This document shows, in pieces, positions 1-8,704 of a stretch of 37,312 nt of DNA. The notes beneath the pieces are model-generated. The model did no database searches, was not told the origin of the DNA, and saw only the letters and a program-made list of their open reading frames with translations. Origin of the DNA: a virus; the IMG/VR virus record IMGVR_UViG_3300025699_000023, positions 1 to 37,312 of that record; one strand, 5' to 3'. Both the position numbers and the translations under genes were made by a program. Every line of letters starts with the position of its first letter. The stretch's first letter is position 1.

Positions 1-1
1 A

Positions 2-3000
2 AAAAGTAACCAAGAACTAAAAGAAGTTACAGCTAAATCTAAAAAAGAACTTGACGATATAGGTAATAACCCAGACGGGTTTAACAAAGATAATCCTAAA
101 ATATATACTATATTAAGAGGTTTTATAAAGTCTAAGTCATTAGTATTTAAAACTAAAAAAGGTAATATTGTTAATCTTAATTCATTACCTGGATTTAACG
201 TAGATAATATGGTTAGTGAAACCATAGCTAATATGTTACCTTATATTGCTAAATTTGATCCAAAGCAGAACGATTCTTTGTTTGGTTATTTAATGGCTCA
301 GTTAAACAATAGAATGAAAGGTGCTTTGAATACGGGTAAAGTAACAGATTCTCAGTTTGATGAGGACGTATCAGAAGCTAAAGGAGTTGTAGCTGATACT
401 TCTTATGATAGTGAAAATGTTGTTGTTGCTGAAAGTAAGTACAAAAATCTTATTCAGCAAAAGGTATTAAGTGTAGATGGATTAAAAGCAGTAAAAGAAA
501 AAGTAATATCTACAGTTAGAGTTTTAAAAACAAGGATTGATGCAGTTATAAGCAAGAATGCTTCTGTCACACCTATCATTGCAGAGATTAGAAAAGAAAT
601 TGGAAAACAAGCCGACATTACGTTTAAAAAAGAGATGGGTGGTATTAAGAACAACGAGATACAAGACTACCTTAAAGCCAATAAAAAGGCTATCCTGGAG
701 AACATGACTACTACTTATTTACTTACTTTTATGCCTGAGGGTGTTCAAAAGTCCGTAGGAGGTAAATACATGCTTAATGCAAAAGGAGAAAAGGTTGAAA
801 CCTCTTTTGGAGACAATGTTTTTATTCCTAAATTTGTCAATAGTGATGTGTGGAAATCTTCAGATAACATTGATAGAGAAAAAACATCTACAGGATCAAA
901 AGGTAAAACATCTGGTGCTGACATTCAGCGTAGAGTACCAAATATTGCTCAAGAGATTTCTGATGAATTCTTTATAAGTAAAATTATTGGACCTGATGGA
1001 AAGCCAATTCCTGGTAGAAAGAACTCTATAGCTAAAGCTATGGGAGAAGAGATTGGGTTTGATATGATTAGCCAGGATCTTCAAACAAACGGTCCTATTA
1101 CACAAGCATTGAAAGCAAATCAAGAAGCATTAGGTGTTCTTATTACAGAACAATTTGAAGACATTCTTGATCAACAAATGGAAAGAGGCGACGTTAAATA
1201 TAGTTTAACGAAAAAACAGCTTTTAAACGCAGTTGATATTTTAGACAATAATAAATACGATCAATTCTCTCCTGCATTTAATGAGTGGAAAGAAAATCCT
1301 GAGCACGAAGACGCTGCTAAAATATGGGAGGAAAACTTTGAAAGATTGTTTATTAAAACAGACGGAGCTGTTAGAACTCAATATACTAAAAACGCAAAGG
1401 AAATGATCAATAAATTCCCTTACTTCAAAGAGGGAATAGAAGCATACGGTAAAGGGTTTTTAAATAATGATAGCGCACCGTTAGCTGCTATAGCGGAAAA
1501 GCAATTAGCGGGTTTTTGGGAAGGTATCTCAAAATTAGTAGACCCGGCTATTTCTAAAGTAAAAGGATTAAATTTCTTAGGAGCTACTTTTAGAACACCT
1601 AACCCAAAGGCTAAGGTATTAGCTAACATAAAAAGGAAATCAAAAGTGTCACCTGAAGCTCAAAAAGCTCTTGATTTATTGATGCCAGTTTTAGATAATG
1701 TTACGGTATATTCCGGAAGCTCTTCTGCTATGAATGCCGTTAGAGAGTTTATGACCGCATCTAGTGCTGATGCATCCTTTTTATTAAATGAATTTAACAA
1801 CAGCGAAATAGGTGACAAAACAAGATTAGCAAAAGAAGCTAATATTTTACTTTTTAATTACTTAAATATCTTAGCTAAAGAAGTTGTTGCAAGTCAGCCT
1901 AATAAAGAAGCTGCAAATAAATCTTTCGCAGGTTACTTAAGATGGTTGGAAACTAATAATAATAACGATGCTGGTTTAAAAGGTTTAGCTCACGTAATTG
2001 GACTTGAAATTTTGCCTAACCAAGCACCGTATATTGATTCCGAAGGCAGAGGGTATTACTCTATAAAGTCAAAAATGGTAGTTGTTAAAGGTGAGCCAGA
2101 AGCAGGTCAACTTAAAATAAATAAAAATCATACTAACTTTAATGAAGCTAGAACTTTTATAAAAGAAACAAATAAAACAAAGAAACCAGCAAAAAGAAAA
2201 GAACTGGAAAATCTTTCGCAGTTTAAAAAAGATCAAAATACAGCAAGTTCACTACAAATCATGGGTGAACACCAGCAGTCTATGGGTCAAACCGGAATAG
2301 AATTAGCTGAAGCTGTAGCTGAAAACGTAATAGCACTTGAAAAAGGTACCTCTAAGAAAGTGGCTGACAATATTTTTAACCTTAGATTAAATAAAATAGC
2401 AAACGGATTTGGTATTGTTTTAAATTCTAGGTTTATTTCTGAAAAGCAGGATAAAATATTTGGTAAAACCAGTACTCTTGGTAAGTCTAGAGTAGCTGCT
2501 GTAAAACAAAAAATTAGTGATAATATTTTTGCATTAAACGGAGAACTAATATCTAAGCAAGGTAAGAACGAAGTAAATAATATTGTTAATCAAATAATAA
2601 AAGCTGAAGAGTTAGCCGAAGCAAACAAGGCTAATCAAAAAGCTAAAGATGATTCTTCAAGTTTCCAGAGTTTAAGTTTAACTAAAGACTTTAACAATAT
2701 GATTGAACGAAACAAAGGTGTTGCTGCTGATGTTAACTTCTCTAAAATAGTAGCCAAAAGAATGGGTGCTAATATTGGTAAATACAAGTTTTACTTACCT
2801 TCATCTGCTGAGGATTTTAGATTACTTACTAGCTACACGTTTGCAGGTAAAGGAAAAGATGGAACTCAAGATATGGCTTGGTTCGAGAAAAACTTAATAA
2901 GACCTTATACTGAAGGTATTGCCGCTATTGACGTAGCAAAGCAAACAACTAAGAATGATTTTAAAGCTTTGAATAAAGCTATGCCTGATATTGCTAAAAA

Positions 3001-4927
3001 CATGGGTAAATTAATACCTACCAAAGATTATACTAATGATCAAGCGGTTAGAGTTTACTTATGGGACAAAGCGGGTTATGCAGTTCCTGGTTTAAATAAA
3101 CAAGAAGTTGACACTTTAGTTGCTTATGTAGCAGGTAACCCTGAGTTAGCTATATATGCAAATGCTTTAGTAACAATATCTAAAAGTAATGAATGGTTAA
3201 AACCAAGCGAGCATTGGGATGTAGGTACTATATTATCAGATATAAACAATTTAACTGAAAAAGGTGGTAGAAAAGCATACTTAGCTCAGTGGATTGAAAA
3301 TGTAGATGAAATATTTAGCGACACAAACCTAAACAAGATAGAAGCTTTGTATGGCAAAAGACATAGAGAAGCCTTAGAGGATTCTTTGTATAGAATGAAA
3401 AACGGTACCAATAGACCTTCTGGTTCAAATGGTCAAGTTAATAGATGGAATAACTGGTTAAACAACTCTATTGGAGCTATCATGTTTTTTAATCGTAGAT
3501 CAGCATTGTTACAAACATTGTCAACTAGTAACTTTTTAAACTGGTCTGATAATAATCCAATTAAAGCTGCTGCAGCATTTGCAAATCAAAAGCAATACTG
3601 GGCAGATTTTTCCACATTATTTAATTCCGCTAAATTAAAGCAACGTAGGGGTGGATTAAGAGCAGATGTTAACGAAGCTGAGATTGCAAACGCAGCGGCA
3701 AATTCTAAAAACAAAGCTGTAGCAGCATTAAGCTGGTTACTAAAGAAAGGGTTTACTCCTACGCAAATAGCGGATAGCTTTGCAATTTCTTCCGGTGGTG
3801 CAACGTTTTATAGAAATAGAATTAATACATACTTAAAAGCTAAAGATGCTGAAGGTAATAGTATATACACAGAGAAGCAAGCAGAAGATAAAGCGTTTTT
3901 AGATTTTATTGAAACGTCAGATCAATCACAGCAATCAAGTGATCCGTCATTGGTTTCTATGGAGCAAGCTAGTATATTAGGTAGGTTAGTTTTAGCTTTC
4001 CAAAATACAACTCAGCAGTACTCTAGGATAATGAAAAGAAGCGCTTTAGATATTATAAAAAGGCGTCAAGTACCTGGTACTACATCTATGCTACAAAGTG
4101 ATTTTTCTAACTTTAGTAAGATAGTGTATTACGGAGCAATACAAAACGTTATATTTAACAGTTTATCTGCAGCGTTGTTTGCGCTAATACCTGGGTTTGG
4201 AGAAGAAGAGGATGACGAATTGCTAGATTTAAGTAAAGCTGACAAGTTAAGAAGAATAACTAATGGTAGTGTAGACTCTTTATTAAAAGGTATGGGCGTT
4301 AGGGGTGCTGTTATAGCTCAAATTAAAAATACTATAATGGAATACTTTAAGCAAAAAGATAAAGGCTTTAAAGGCGATCAAGCTTATACTGTATTGCAAG
4401 TAGCTAACCTATCTCCTCCAATTGGATCTAAGCTTAAGAAAATATATAGTGCTTTAACTGGTGAAAAATACGGCAGGAAGCTAATGGAAGAAAGAGGGTT
4501 TGATTTAACCGCTAATGGAAGATTGAATTTAAGCCCTACTTATGCTGTTTTAGGTAGTTTAGCCGCTGGTGCAGCAAACATACCCTTAGATCGTATGTAT
4601 GCAGAGATTCAGAGTGTATCAGAGATGCTGGACGAACGTAATACTATATATCAAAGATTAGCATTGTCTTTAGGGTTTAGGTCTTGGGATGTTAACGCAA
4701 AGAATGAAGAGGATGATTTAATTAAAGCGCAGCTTTCAGATAAAAAGAAAAGTGAAAAGAAAGAAGAGACGAAACTTAATAGAAGAATAGCTACTGATAG
4801 GAAATTATTAAATAGAGAAAAAGTTTATAAGTCTTTAACTCAAGAGCAAAAAGATTATATCCTTAGCTTAGGGAAAAATGCAAGGAAAAAAGCTTTAGAC
4901 AGATTAGCAGAACAATTAGAGGAATAG
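2..4927 (+). CDS. Giant phage late protein, C-terminal 1641 residues (5'-truncated by window edge)
   Basis: The frame is open from base 2 with no stop, so the ATG at 209 is probably internal and the gene begins left of the window. The visible part is 1641 residues, rich in Lys, Asn and Ala, mostly alpha-helical in character and without long repeats. A DPKQNDSLFGYLMAQLNNR segment lies near the visible start. A hydrophobic stretch (about 4135-4200) is followed by an acidic patch (EEEDDELLDL), and the C terminus is Lys/Arg-rich. Very large proteins of this kind in phages are often ejected inner-virion or polyvalent proteins; that role is inferred from size and late-strand position, since no catalytic motif was recognised. 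It is the last rightward gene before a terminator. Confidence 0.85.
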   Translation, partial: KSNQELKEVTAKSKKELDDIGNNPDGFNKDNPKIYTILRGFIKSKSLVFKTKKGNIVNLNSLPGFNVDNMVSETIANMLPYIAKFDPKQNDSLFGYLMAQLNNRMKGALNTGKVTDSQFDEDVSEAKGVVADTSYDSENVVVAESKYKNLIQQKVLSVDGLKAVKEKVISTVRVLKTRIDAVISKNASVTPIIAEIRKEIGKQADITFKKEMGGIKNNEIQDYLKANKKAILENMTTTYLLTFMPEGVQKSVGGKYMLNAKGEKVETSFGDNVFIPKFVNSDVWKSSDNIDREKTSTGSKGKTSGADIQRRVPNIAQEISDEFFISKIIGPDGKPIPGRKNSIAKAMGEEIGFDMISQDLQTNGPITQALKANQEALGVLITEQFEDILDQQMERGDVKYSLTKKQLLNAVDILDNNKYDQFSPAFNEWKENPEHEDAAKIWEENFERLFIKTDGAVRTQYTKNAKEMINKFPYFKEGIEAYGKGFLNNDSAPLAAIAEKQLAGFWEGISKLVDPAISKVKGLNFLGATFRTPNPKAKVLANIKRKSKVSPEAQKALDLLMPVLDNVTVYSGSSSAMNAVREFMTASSADASFLLNEFNNSEIGDKTRLAKEANILLFNYLNILAKEVVASQPNKEAANKSFAGYLRWLETNNNNDAGLKGLAHVIGLEILPNQAPYIDSEGRGYYSIKSKMVVVKGEPEAGQLKINKNHTNFNEARTFIKETNKTKKPAKRKELENLSQFKKDQNTASSLQIMGEHQQSMGQTGIELAEAVAENVIALEKGTSKKVADNIFNLRLNKIANGFGIVLNSRFISEKQDKIFGKTSTLGKSRVAAVKQKISDNIFALNGELISKQGKNEVNNIVNQIIKAEELAEANKANQKAKDDSSSFQSLSLTKDFNNMIERNKGVAADVNFSKIVAKRMGANIGKYKFYLPSSAEDFRLLTSYTFAGKGKDGTQDMAWFEKNLIRPYTEGIAAIDVAKQTTKNDFKALNKAMPDIAKNMGKLIPTKDYTNDQAVRVYLWDKAGYAVPGLNKQEVDTLVAYVAGNPELAIYANALVTISKSNEWLKPSEHWDVGTILSDINNLTEKGGRKAYLAQWIENVDEIFSDTNLNKIEALYGKRHREALEDSLYRMKNGTNRPSGSNGQVNRWNNWLNNSIGAIMFFNRRSALLQTLSTSNFLNWSDNNPIKAAAAFANQKQYWADFSTLFNSAKLKQRRGGLRADVNEAEIANAAANSKNKAVAALSWLLKKGFTPTQIADSFAISSGGATFYRNRINTYLKAKDAEGNSIYTEKQAEDKAFLDFIETSDQSQQSSDPSLVSMEQASILGRLVLAFQNTTQQYSRIMKRSALDIIKRRQVPGTTSMLQSDFSNFSKIVYYGAIQNVIFNSLSAALFALIPGFGEEEDDELLDLSKADKLRRITNGSVDSLLKGMGVRGAVIAQIKNTIMEYFKQKDKGFKGDQAYTVLQVANLSPPIGSKLKKIYSALTGEKYGRKLMEERGFDLTANGRLNLSPTYAVLGSLAAGAANIPLDRMYAEIQSVSEMLDERNTIYQRLALSLGFRSWDVNAKNEEDDLIKAQLSDKKKSEKKEETKLNRRIATDRKLLNREKVYKSLTQEQKDYILSLGKNARKKALDRLAEQLEE

Positions 4928-4963
4928 AAAAAATGAGCACCATACTCAAAATTCCTTAAATAG

Positions 4964-4997
4964 AAACGCCTCTAATTAATTTTAGAGGCGTTTTTTT
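4964..4997. terminator. Bidirectional intrinsic terminator
   Basis: An AAACGCCTCTA arm, an AT loop and a TAGAGGCGTTT arm form an 11-bp stem with an A-run on one side and a T-run on the other. It lies between the convergent giant late gene (ending 4927) and nrdA (ending 5035), so it can stop transcription from both directions. Confidence 0.9.
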
Positions 4998-5034
4998 ATT
5001 TATATGTATAGCATAAAGTTATAACTTTTAGCCT

Positions 5035-6753
5035 TTAGCCATCGCAACTTAAACAACTATCATCCATTGCTTGCTGAGCAATATCACCACGTAAAACACT
5101 CTCAGTCCTAGTATAATATAAAGTTTTAACACCTTTTTTCCAAGCATCGAAATGAACTTTATTCAACCACTTTGGTGTAGCGGTAGAAGGGAAAGCTAAG
5201 TTTAAACTAACTGACTGATCTATATATTGTTGTCTCAGTCCAGCTTGATTAACTAATTCCAGTTGATTAATTTCCTTAAACGTTTTAAATACTTCCTTAG
5301 CAGGTATGTCGTGGCCCATAGTAATATTATCAAGCTCCACGATATCTTGGACACTACCTCCGTCAGCCAGTATTTTACTCCACGTTTTCTCATTGTTTAT
5401 TTTAAGTTTTCTTAATAGTTTAACTAATGTAGGATTCTTTCTAATGAAAGTTCCAGTTGCTCCTTGCTCTGTAAATACATTAGCAGCCCAAGGTTCTATT
5501 CCTGGCGAAACATTTCCGCTAAGCTTACTATTACTAACAGTGGGAGCAACAGCACGCAAGTGAGTATTACGCATACCAGTGCCGACACACCATAAAGGTT
5601 CGCCATACACTTCAGCAAGATTCCTGGAGGCTCTTTCACTTTCGATTTTAATTTGCGAAAATATTTTCCTAGTTTCAAACTGAGATAATAAACCTTCGAA
5701 AGGAATCCCCTTGTCTTGTAAGTATGTGTGCCATCCAAGGACTCCCAAGCCCAATGCGCGCCCTTTCTGCGCAGAGCGAACAGAGTTTTCGAATCCTCGT
5801 AATCCTTTTGCTTTTTGAATAAATTCTTCCATAACTCCATCAAGAAACCAAGTGGCGTCATATATAAGGTTAGTGTCTTTCCATTCTTCATATTTTGCTA
5901 AATTTAATGATGATAAGCAACAAACAAAACTGTGGTTTTCATCGGTATGTAATGCTATTTCACTACATATGTTAGTCATGTGAACTTTTAATCCGTTTTG
6001 TTTATATGCTTCTGGATTTGCTTTATTAACATTCCCTTTAAACATAATATACGGTTCTCCAGTTGCTTTTCGCTTTCTAAGAAGTTTACTCCATCTATTT
6101 CTAGCTTCAGGATCTCCTTGTTCAAGTTTACGCATGAATTTATCACCAACAATTGCGCACTGATGTAAATTAAGCGATTGTCTATTAACATCTCCTTTAG
6201 GCTCTCTGATTTCAAGCCACTCCTCGAAGTCTCCATGTTCAATGTTGATATTAACTGAAGCAGCACCTCTTCTGACTGATCCTTGATTTGTTGCAAGGAT
6301 TGTTGAATCATAAATTTTGCAAAAAGGGACGACTCCGTCTGATGTTCCATTACCTGTTATTTTACTGCCAGCGGGTCTAATTTGATTAATACCGAGTCCT
6401 ACTCCACCGCCGTGCTTAGCGAGTAGCATCATTTCTAGATTTTTTTGTCCGATATCCTGTATGCTATCAGCAACGTCAATACCGAAACAGCTAATAGGTA
6501 AGCCGCGATCAGTCCCTGTGTTACTAAGAACCGGACTAGCGAGACATAACCAACCGTTCCAAATATAATTAAAAAACGTTTCGGCCATTTCCGGCTTATA
6601 TAATCTACGAGCAACCGTTTTACTGACGCGCATGTATGCTTCTCTAGGCGTTTCTCCGTCAAATAGATATCCCCCGGATATTGTCTTCTTGTATACGTCG
6701 TTATCACCCCACGCAGGAAAGTCAACCCCTTTTTTCCATTCATTATTCCACAT
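5035..6753 (-). CDS. nrdA: Ribonucleoside-diphosphate reductase alpha subunit, class I
   Basis: Large catalytic subunit that reduces ribonucleotides to deoxyribonucleotides for phage DNA synthesis. The 572 residues keep the class I pattern: Cys89 in PISCFG and a Cys at 278/279 as the redox pair, Asn261-Cys263-Glu265 in NICSEI as the thiyl-radical site, Tyr546-Tyr547 in TLYYTRTES for radical transfer, and a C-terminal CLSC (567-570) for re-reduction. It is much shorter than E. coli NrdA (761 residues) and starts inside the barrel region, so the N-terminal ATP cone is absent and dATP feedback inhibition is unlikely. It is last in the leftward operon; nrdB lies about 2 kb upstream, separated by five small genes and an oxygenase gene. 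The first codons match a repeat found twice more upstream (7545, 7715). Confidence 0.96.
   Translation of the reverse strand: MWNNEWKKGVDFPAWGDNDVYKKTISGGYLFDGETPREAYMRVSKTVARRLYKPEMAETFFNYIWNGWLCLASPVLSNTGTDRGLPISCFGIDVADSIQDIGQKNLEMMLLAKHGGGVGLGINQIRPAGSKITGNGTSDGVVPFCKIYDSTILATNQGSVRRGAASVNINIEHGDFEEWLEIREPKGDVNRQSLNLHQCAIVGDKFMRKLEQGDPEARNRWSKLLRKRKATGEPYIMFKGNVNKANPEAYKQNGLKVHMTNICSEIALHTDENHSFVCCLSSLNLAKYEEWKDTNLIYDATWFLDGVMEEFIQKAKGLRGFENSVRSAQKGRALGLGVLGWHTYLQDKGIPFEGLLSQFETRKIFSQIKIESERASRNLAEVYGEPLWCVGTGMRNTHLRAVAPTVSNSKLSGNVSPGIEPWAANVFTEQGATGTFIRKNPTLVKLLRKLKINNEKTWSKILADGGSVQDIVELDNITMGHDIPAKEVFKTFKEINQLELVNQAGLRQQYIDQSVSLNLAFPSTATPKWLNKVHFDAWKKGVKTLYYTRTESVLRGDIAQQAMDDSCLSCDG
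6726..6750 (-). repeat. WNNEWKKG repeat, copy 1 (start of nrdA)
   Basis: A 25-bp unit encoding WNNEWKKG at the N terminus of NrdA. Near-identical copies lie at 7545-7569 and 7715-7739 in the same orientation, differing at one to four positions. Confidence 0.85.
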
Positions 6754-6760
6754 ATTTTAT

Positions 6761-7132
6761 TTAGTTTTTTTGCCATCTTTTGTTATACTTAGGCTTGTGT
6801 TCAAATTCTAATTCTATTTCCTTGATTAATCTTTGTTTTTTAGTAAATGTTTCAATAACTTCATAAGTCCAAAACTCTTTACAGTATTGTTTTTTAAATT
6901 GACCTTTGTGAAAAGCTTTCGATTTGTCATAACCAAAATGTTCTGATAATCTTCTTGGACCATTAACTGTTTCTCCAACATAGATAATCTCACCGGTCTC
7001 ATTTTTAATTATATAAACAATTTCCATAGGTACAGGAAACTCTTTATTAAACAATGCTTCTCTTGCTTTTCTAACTGTAGCTCTTCTAGCTTCATCAGTT
7101 ACATATTCTATCTTCTCGTGTATTCTTGTCAT
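6761..7132 (-). CDS. GIY-YIG family nuclease
   Basis: A 123-residue protein with a GIY-YIG nuclease core: IVYIIK, then IIYVGET, an Arg in GPRRLSEHF, and a late Glu-rich helix ending KPKYN. These endonucleases cut DNA and are often free-standing homing enzymes in phages. The ATG at 7132 is preferred; an in-frame TTG twelve bases upstream would overlap the preceding gene. It sits directly before nrdA and between two copies of the WNNEWKKG repeat, which suits an insertion beside a ribonucleotide reductase gene, a common target of phage homing endonucleases. No separate DNA-binding domain is evident. Homing activity is inferred. Confidence 0.85.
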   Translation of the reverse strand: MTRIHEKIEYVTDEARRATVRKAREALFNKEFPVPMEIVYIIKNETGEIIYVGETVNGPRRLSEHFGYDKSKAFHKGQFKKQYCKEFWTYEVIETFTKKQRLIKEIELEFEHKPKYNKRWQKN

Positions 7133-7137
7133 AATTA

Positions 7138-7575
7138 TTACCAATTGTTTGTTTCAATATACTTATAGAGCAATTTGTTTAAATCCCATTCTTCAATACC
7201 CCACCTTTTTTTCTTACATAAAAGCTCTAGTGCTTCTGTTTTTTCACTAAAAACACCTATTATTTCAAAAGCAGGGCACCCGTGTCCTCCACCTCCGTTA
7301 TCCACTAAGTATATTTTCTTACCAATTTTGTAGTCTCCAAACCGAACCTTGCCTTCAAGGCCTTGGCAAGCACCACACCATTCACATGTGCTTTGATTGT
7401 CTTTAACTCTAATACATTTGTTATTAAAGTTGCAATTATCAGTACAGAAACTTTTAAAATTTAGATAATATAAAAACTTCTCCTTCCAGGAACCATTAAC
7501 TAAGAAACCGTTTCTTATTGATTGTCTAATTCTTCTTATAATTTCTCCTTTTTTCCATTCATTATTCCAACTCAT
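7138..7575 (-). CDS. Cys-rich 145-residue protein with an NrdA-like N-terminus
   Basis: I do not recognise the family. The protein begins MSWNNEWKKG, nearly identical to the start of NrdA, and then diverges. Six cysteines lie in the middle (FCTDNCNFNNKC and STCEWCGACQG), suggesting a zinc or redox site, followed by a Gly-rich GGGGHGCPAFE stretch. The start overlaps the end of the preceding 56-residue ORF, and the stop lies five bases before the ATG of the GIY-YIG gene, so the genes are probably co-translated. The borrowed N terminus points to duplication of the 5' end of nrdA. Confidence 0.75.
   Translation of the reverse strand: MSWNNEWKKGEIIRRIRQSIRNGFLVNGSWKEKFLYYLNFKSFCTDNCNFNNKCIRVKDNQSTCEWCGACQGLEGKVRFGDYKIGKKIYLVDNGGGGHGCPAFEIIGVFSEKTEALELLCKKKRWGIEEWDLNKLLYKYIETNNW
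7545..7569 (-). repeat. WNNEWKKG repeat, copy 2
   Basis: Second copy of the 25-bp unit, at the 5' end of the 145-residue gene; it differs from the nrdA copy at a single position. Confidence 0.85.
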
Positions 7576-7732
7576 TATTTATTTTTTGTATTTCATTTAA
7601 CACTTCTTCACTTGTTTTCAAAGTCTTATACTTACTCTCGTCTATATTTAATACCCATCTACCTTTTTCTGATCTTAATAAACCTTCACAGTGATCACTA
7701 GCTAGGGTAATCTTCTCCTTTTTTCCAATCAT
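7562..7732 (-). CDS. Small 56-residue protein
   Basis: The ATG lies inside repeat copy 3, out of frame with its MWNNDWKKG reading. The product starts MIGKKEKITLASDHCEGLL and ends in a charged helix (EEVLNEIQKINNELE). It overlaps the start of the 145-residue gene by 14 bases. The same DNA also encodes a 14-codon peptide beginning MWNNDWKKGEDYPS and then a stop, which could be a leader or a decayed nrdA-like start. No function is recognised. Confidence 0.5.
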   Translation of the reverse strand: MIGKKEKITLASDHCEGLLRSEKGRWVLNIDESKYKTLKTSEEVLNEIQKINNELE

Positions 7733-7739
7733 TGTTCCA
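7715..7739 (-). repeat. WNNEWKKG repeat, copy 3 (truncated reading frame)
   Basis: Third and most diverged copy of the 25-bp unit. It begins a peptide MWNNDWKKGEDYPS that stops after 14 codons. Confidence 0.75.
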
Positions 7740-7742
7740 CAT

Positions 7743-7904
7743 TTATAATAAGTGATTTATCCAGGCAATAAGCCCATTAATATTTAAAACTACTAAATTC
7801 CATTGCTTTCTAGAAGCTGTCTGTACTACTACTAGCATAAAGCCAACTACATATAGCTCAGGAGTTATAGTCCATTGAGCAGCGATTAAAAAACCACTGC
7901 CCAT
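7743..7904 (-). CDS. Small membrane protein, two predicted segments
   Basis: A 53-residue hydrophobic protein with segments around TPELYVVGFMLVVVQ and WNLVVLNINGLIAWI joined by a basic turn (ASRKQ). The ATG at 7904 is chosen because it directly follows the stop of the upstream coiled-coil gene (7915) and has an AGGATAGG-like ribosome site; the frame is open further upstream (to 8012) but would overlap that gene. It is probably in the inner membrane. Function unknown. Confidence 0.55.
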   Translation of the reverse strand: MGSGFLIAAQWTITPELYVVGFMLVVVQTASRKQWNLVVLNINGLIAWINHLL

Positions 7905-7914
7905 ATAGCCTATC

Positions 7915-8154
7915 CTACTCGAAAGTCTTTGTACTGGTGTTAGCTTCTTCTGCCTTACTAGACTCTGCAGCCATTTTTTCTTTAAGCTTGTTGATAGCTT
8001 CTTCATAATCACTCATATTTTTTATTGTTTCTAACGTACCTATTGATAAATCTTTTATGTAAGATGTTTCATTTATTAATTGCTGAATAACATTAGTTAC
8101 TGCAGCCATACGCTTTTCTAAATTATCTAATCTACTTTGTTTCTTGTCGCTCAT
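7915..8154 (-). CDS. Small coiled-coil protein
   Basis: A 79-residue, highly charged protein (starts MSDKKQSRLDNLEKRM) with heptad-like spacing through residues 8-65 and a Ser/Thr-rich tail. It overlaps the 3' end of the oxygenase gene by 23 bases, suggesting coupled translation. No known domain is recognised. Confidence 0.6.
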   Translation of the reverse strand: MSDKKQSRLDNLEKRMAAVTNVIQQLINETSYIKDLSIGTLETIKNMSDYEEAINKLKEKMAAESSKAEEANTSTKTFE

Positions 8155-8704
8155 ATTTATAAAACATTACTAATACTACTCTTTGATTTTTAAATTTGTT
8201 TGGATATTTACTATGAAAGTATTCAGAAGGGTATGACAATAGCCTATTATCTTTGTGCCCTATAACTGAATTTAGCTCCCACTTTGTTACATCATTGGAA
8301 TCTTCTTTTAGCATACGATTAAATTCTACTTCGTTACTTTTTTTGTAAGTGTATTTATAATCTTCATGCTTCCAAAAAGCTGTTCCATTAAGTTCGGCTT
8401 CATTACTTTTTATGTATAGCACAATTGCTCTATCCGGTTGTTGACCTTCTATTATAGAATCATTATGTATACGCCAATCAGCGTCTTGCTCTCCTTTAGC
8501 TTCTCTTAAGAATGATAATATATTCTTAATTTTTTTACCTTCTATAGCTTCTAGCTTATCTATTATGTACTTTGTTAAGTCACCAGGTATTTCCTTTACC
8601 CAAAAAGATTTACCCGGCGTTTTAACTTCTTCAAAGTTGTTGCTATAACCTACTAAAGATTGAAAAACATTATCCGGTAAAAAGTTATCTTCAACGTATA
8701 TCAT
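8132..8704 (-). CDS. 2-oxoglutarate/Fe(II)-dependent oxygenase (prolyl-hydroxylase-like)
   Basis: A 190-residue protein matching the double-stranded beta-helix oxygenase pattern: His80-Asn-Asp82 (WRIHND) as the HxD iron pair, His164 in YFHSKYP as the distal iron ligand and Arg175 in NQRVVLVMFY for the 2-oxoglutarate carboxylate. Proteins of this type are common in marine phages, usually with unknown substrate. It overlaps the nrdB stop (TAATG), so it is translated with nrdB. A role in protein or nucleotide hydroxylation is possible but nothing in the sequence fixes the substrate. Confidence 0.8.
   Translation of the reverse strand: MIYVEDNFLPDNVFQSLVGYSNNFEEVKTPGKSFWVKEIPGDLTKYIIDKLEAIEGKKIKNILSFLREAKGEQDADWRIHNDSIIEGQQPDRAIVLYIKSNEAELNGTAFWKHEDYKYTYKKSNEVEFNRMLKEDSNDVTKWELNSVIGHKDNRLLSYPSEYFHSKYPNKFKNQRVVLVMFYKYERQETK

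Noticed and set aside
5496-5891. 131-codon reading frame inside nrdA
   Set aside because: Lies entirely within a clearly real gene in another frame.
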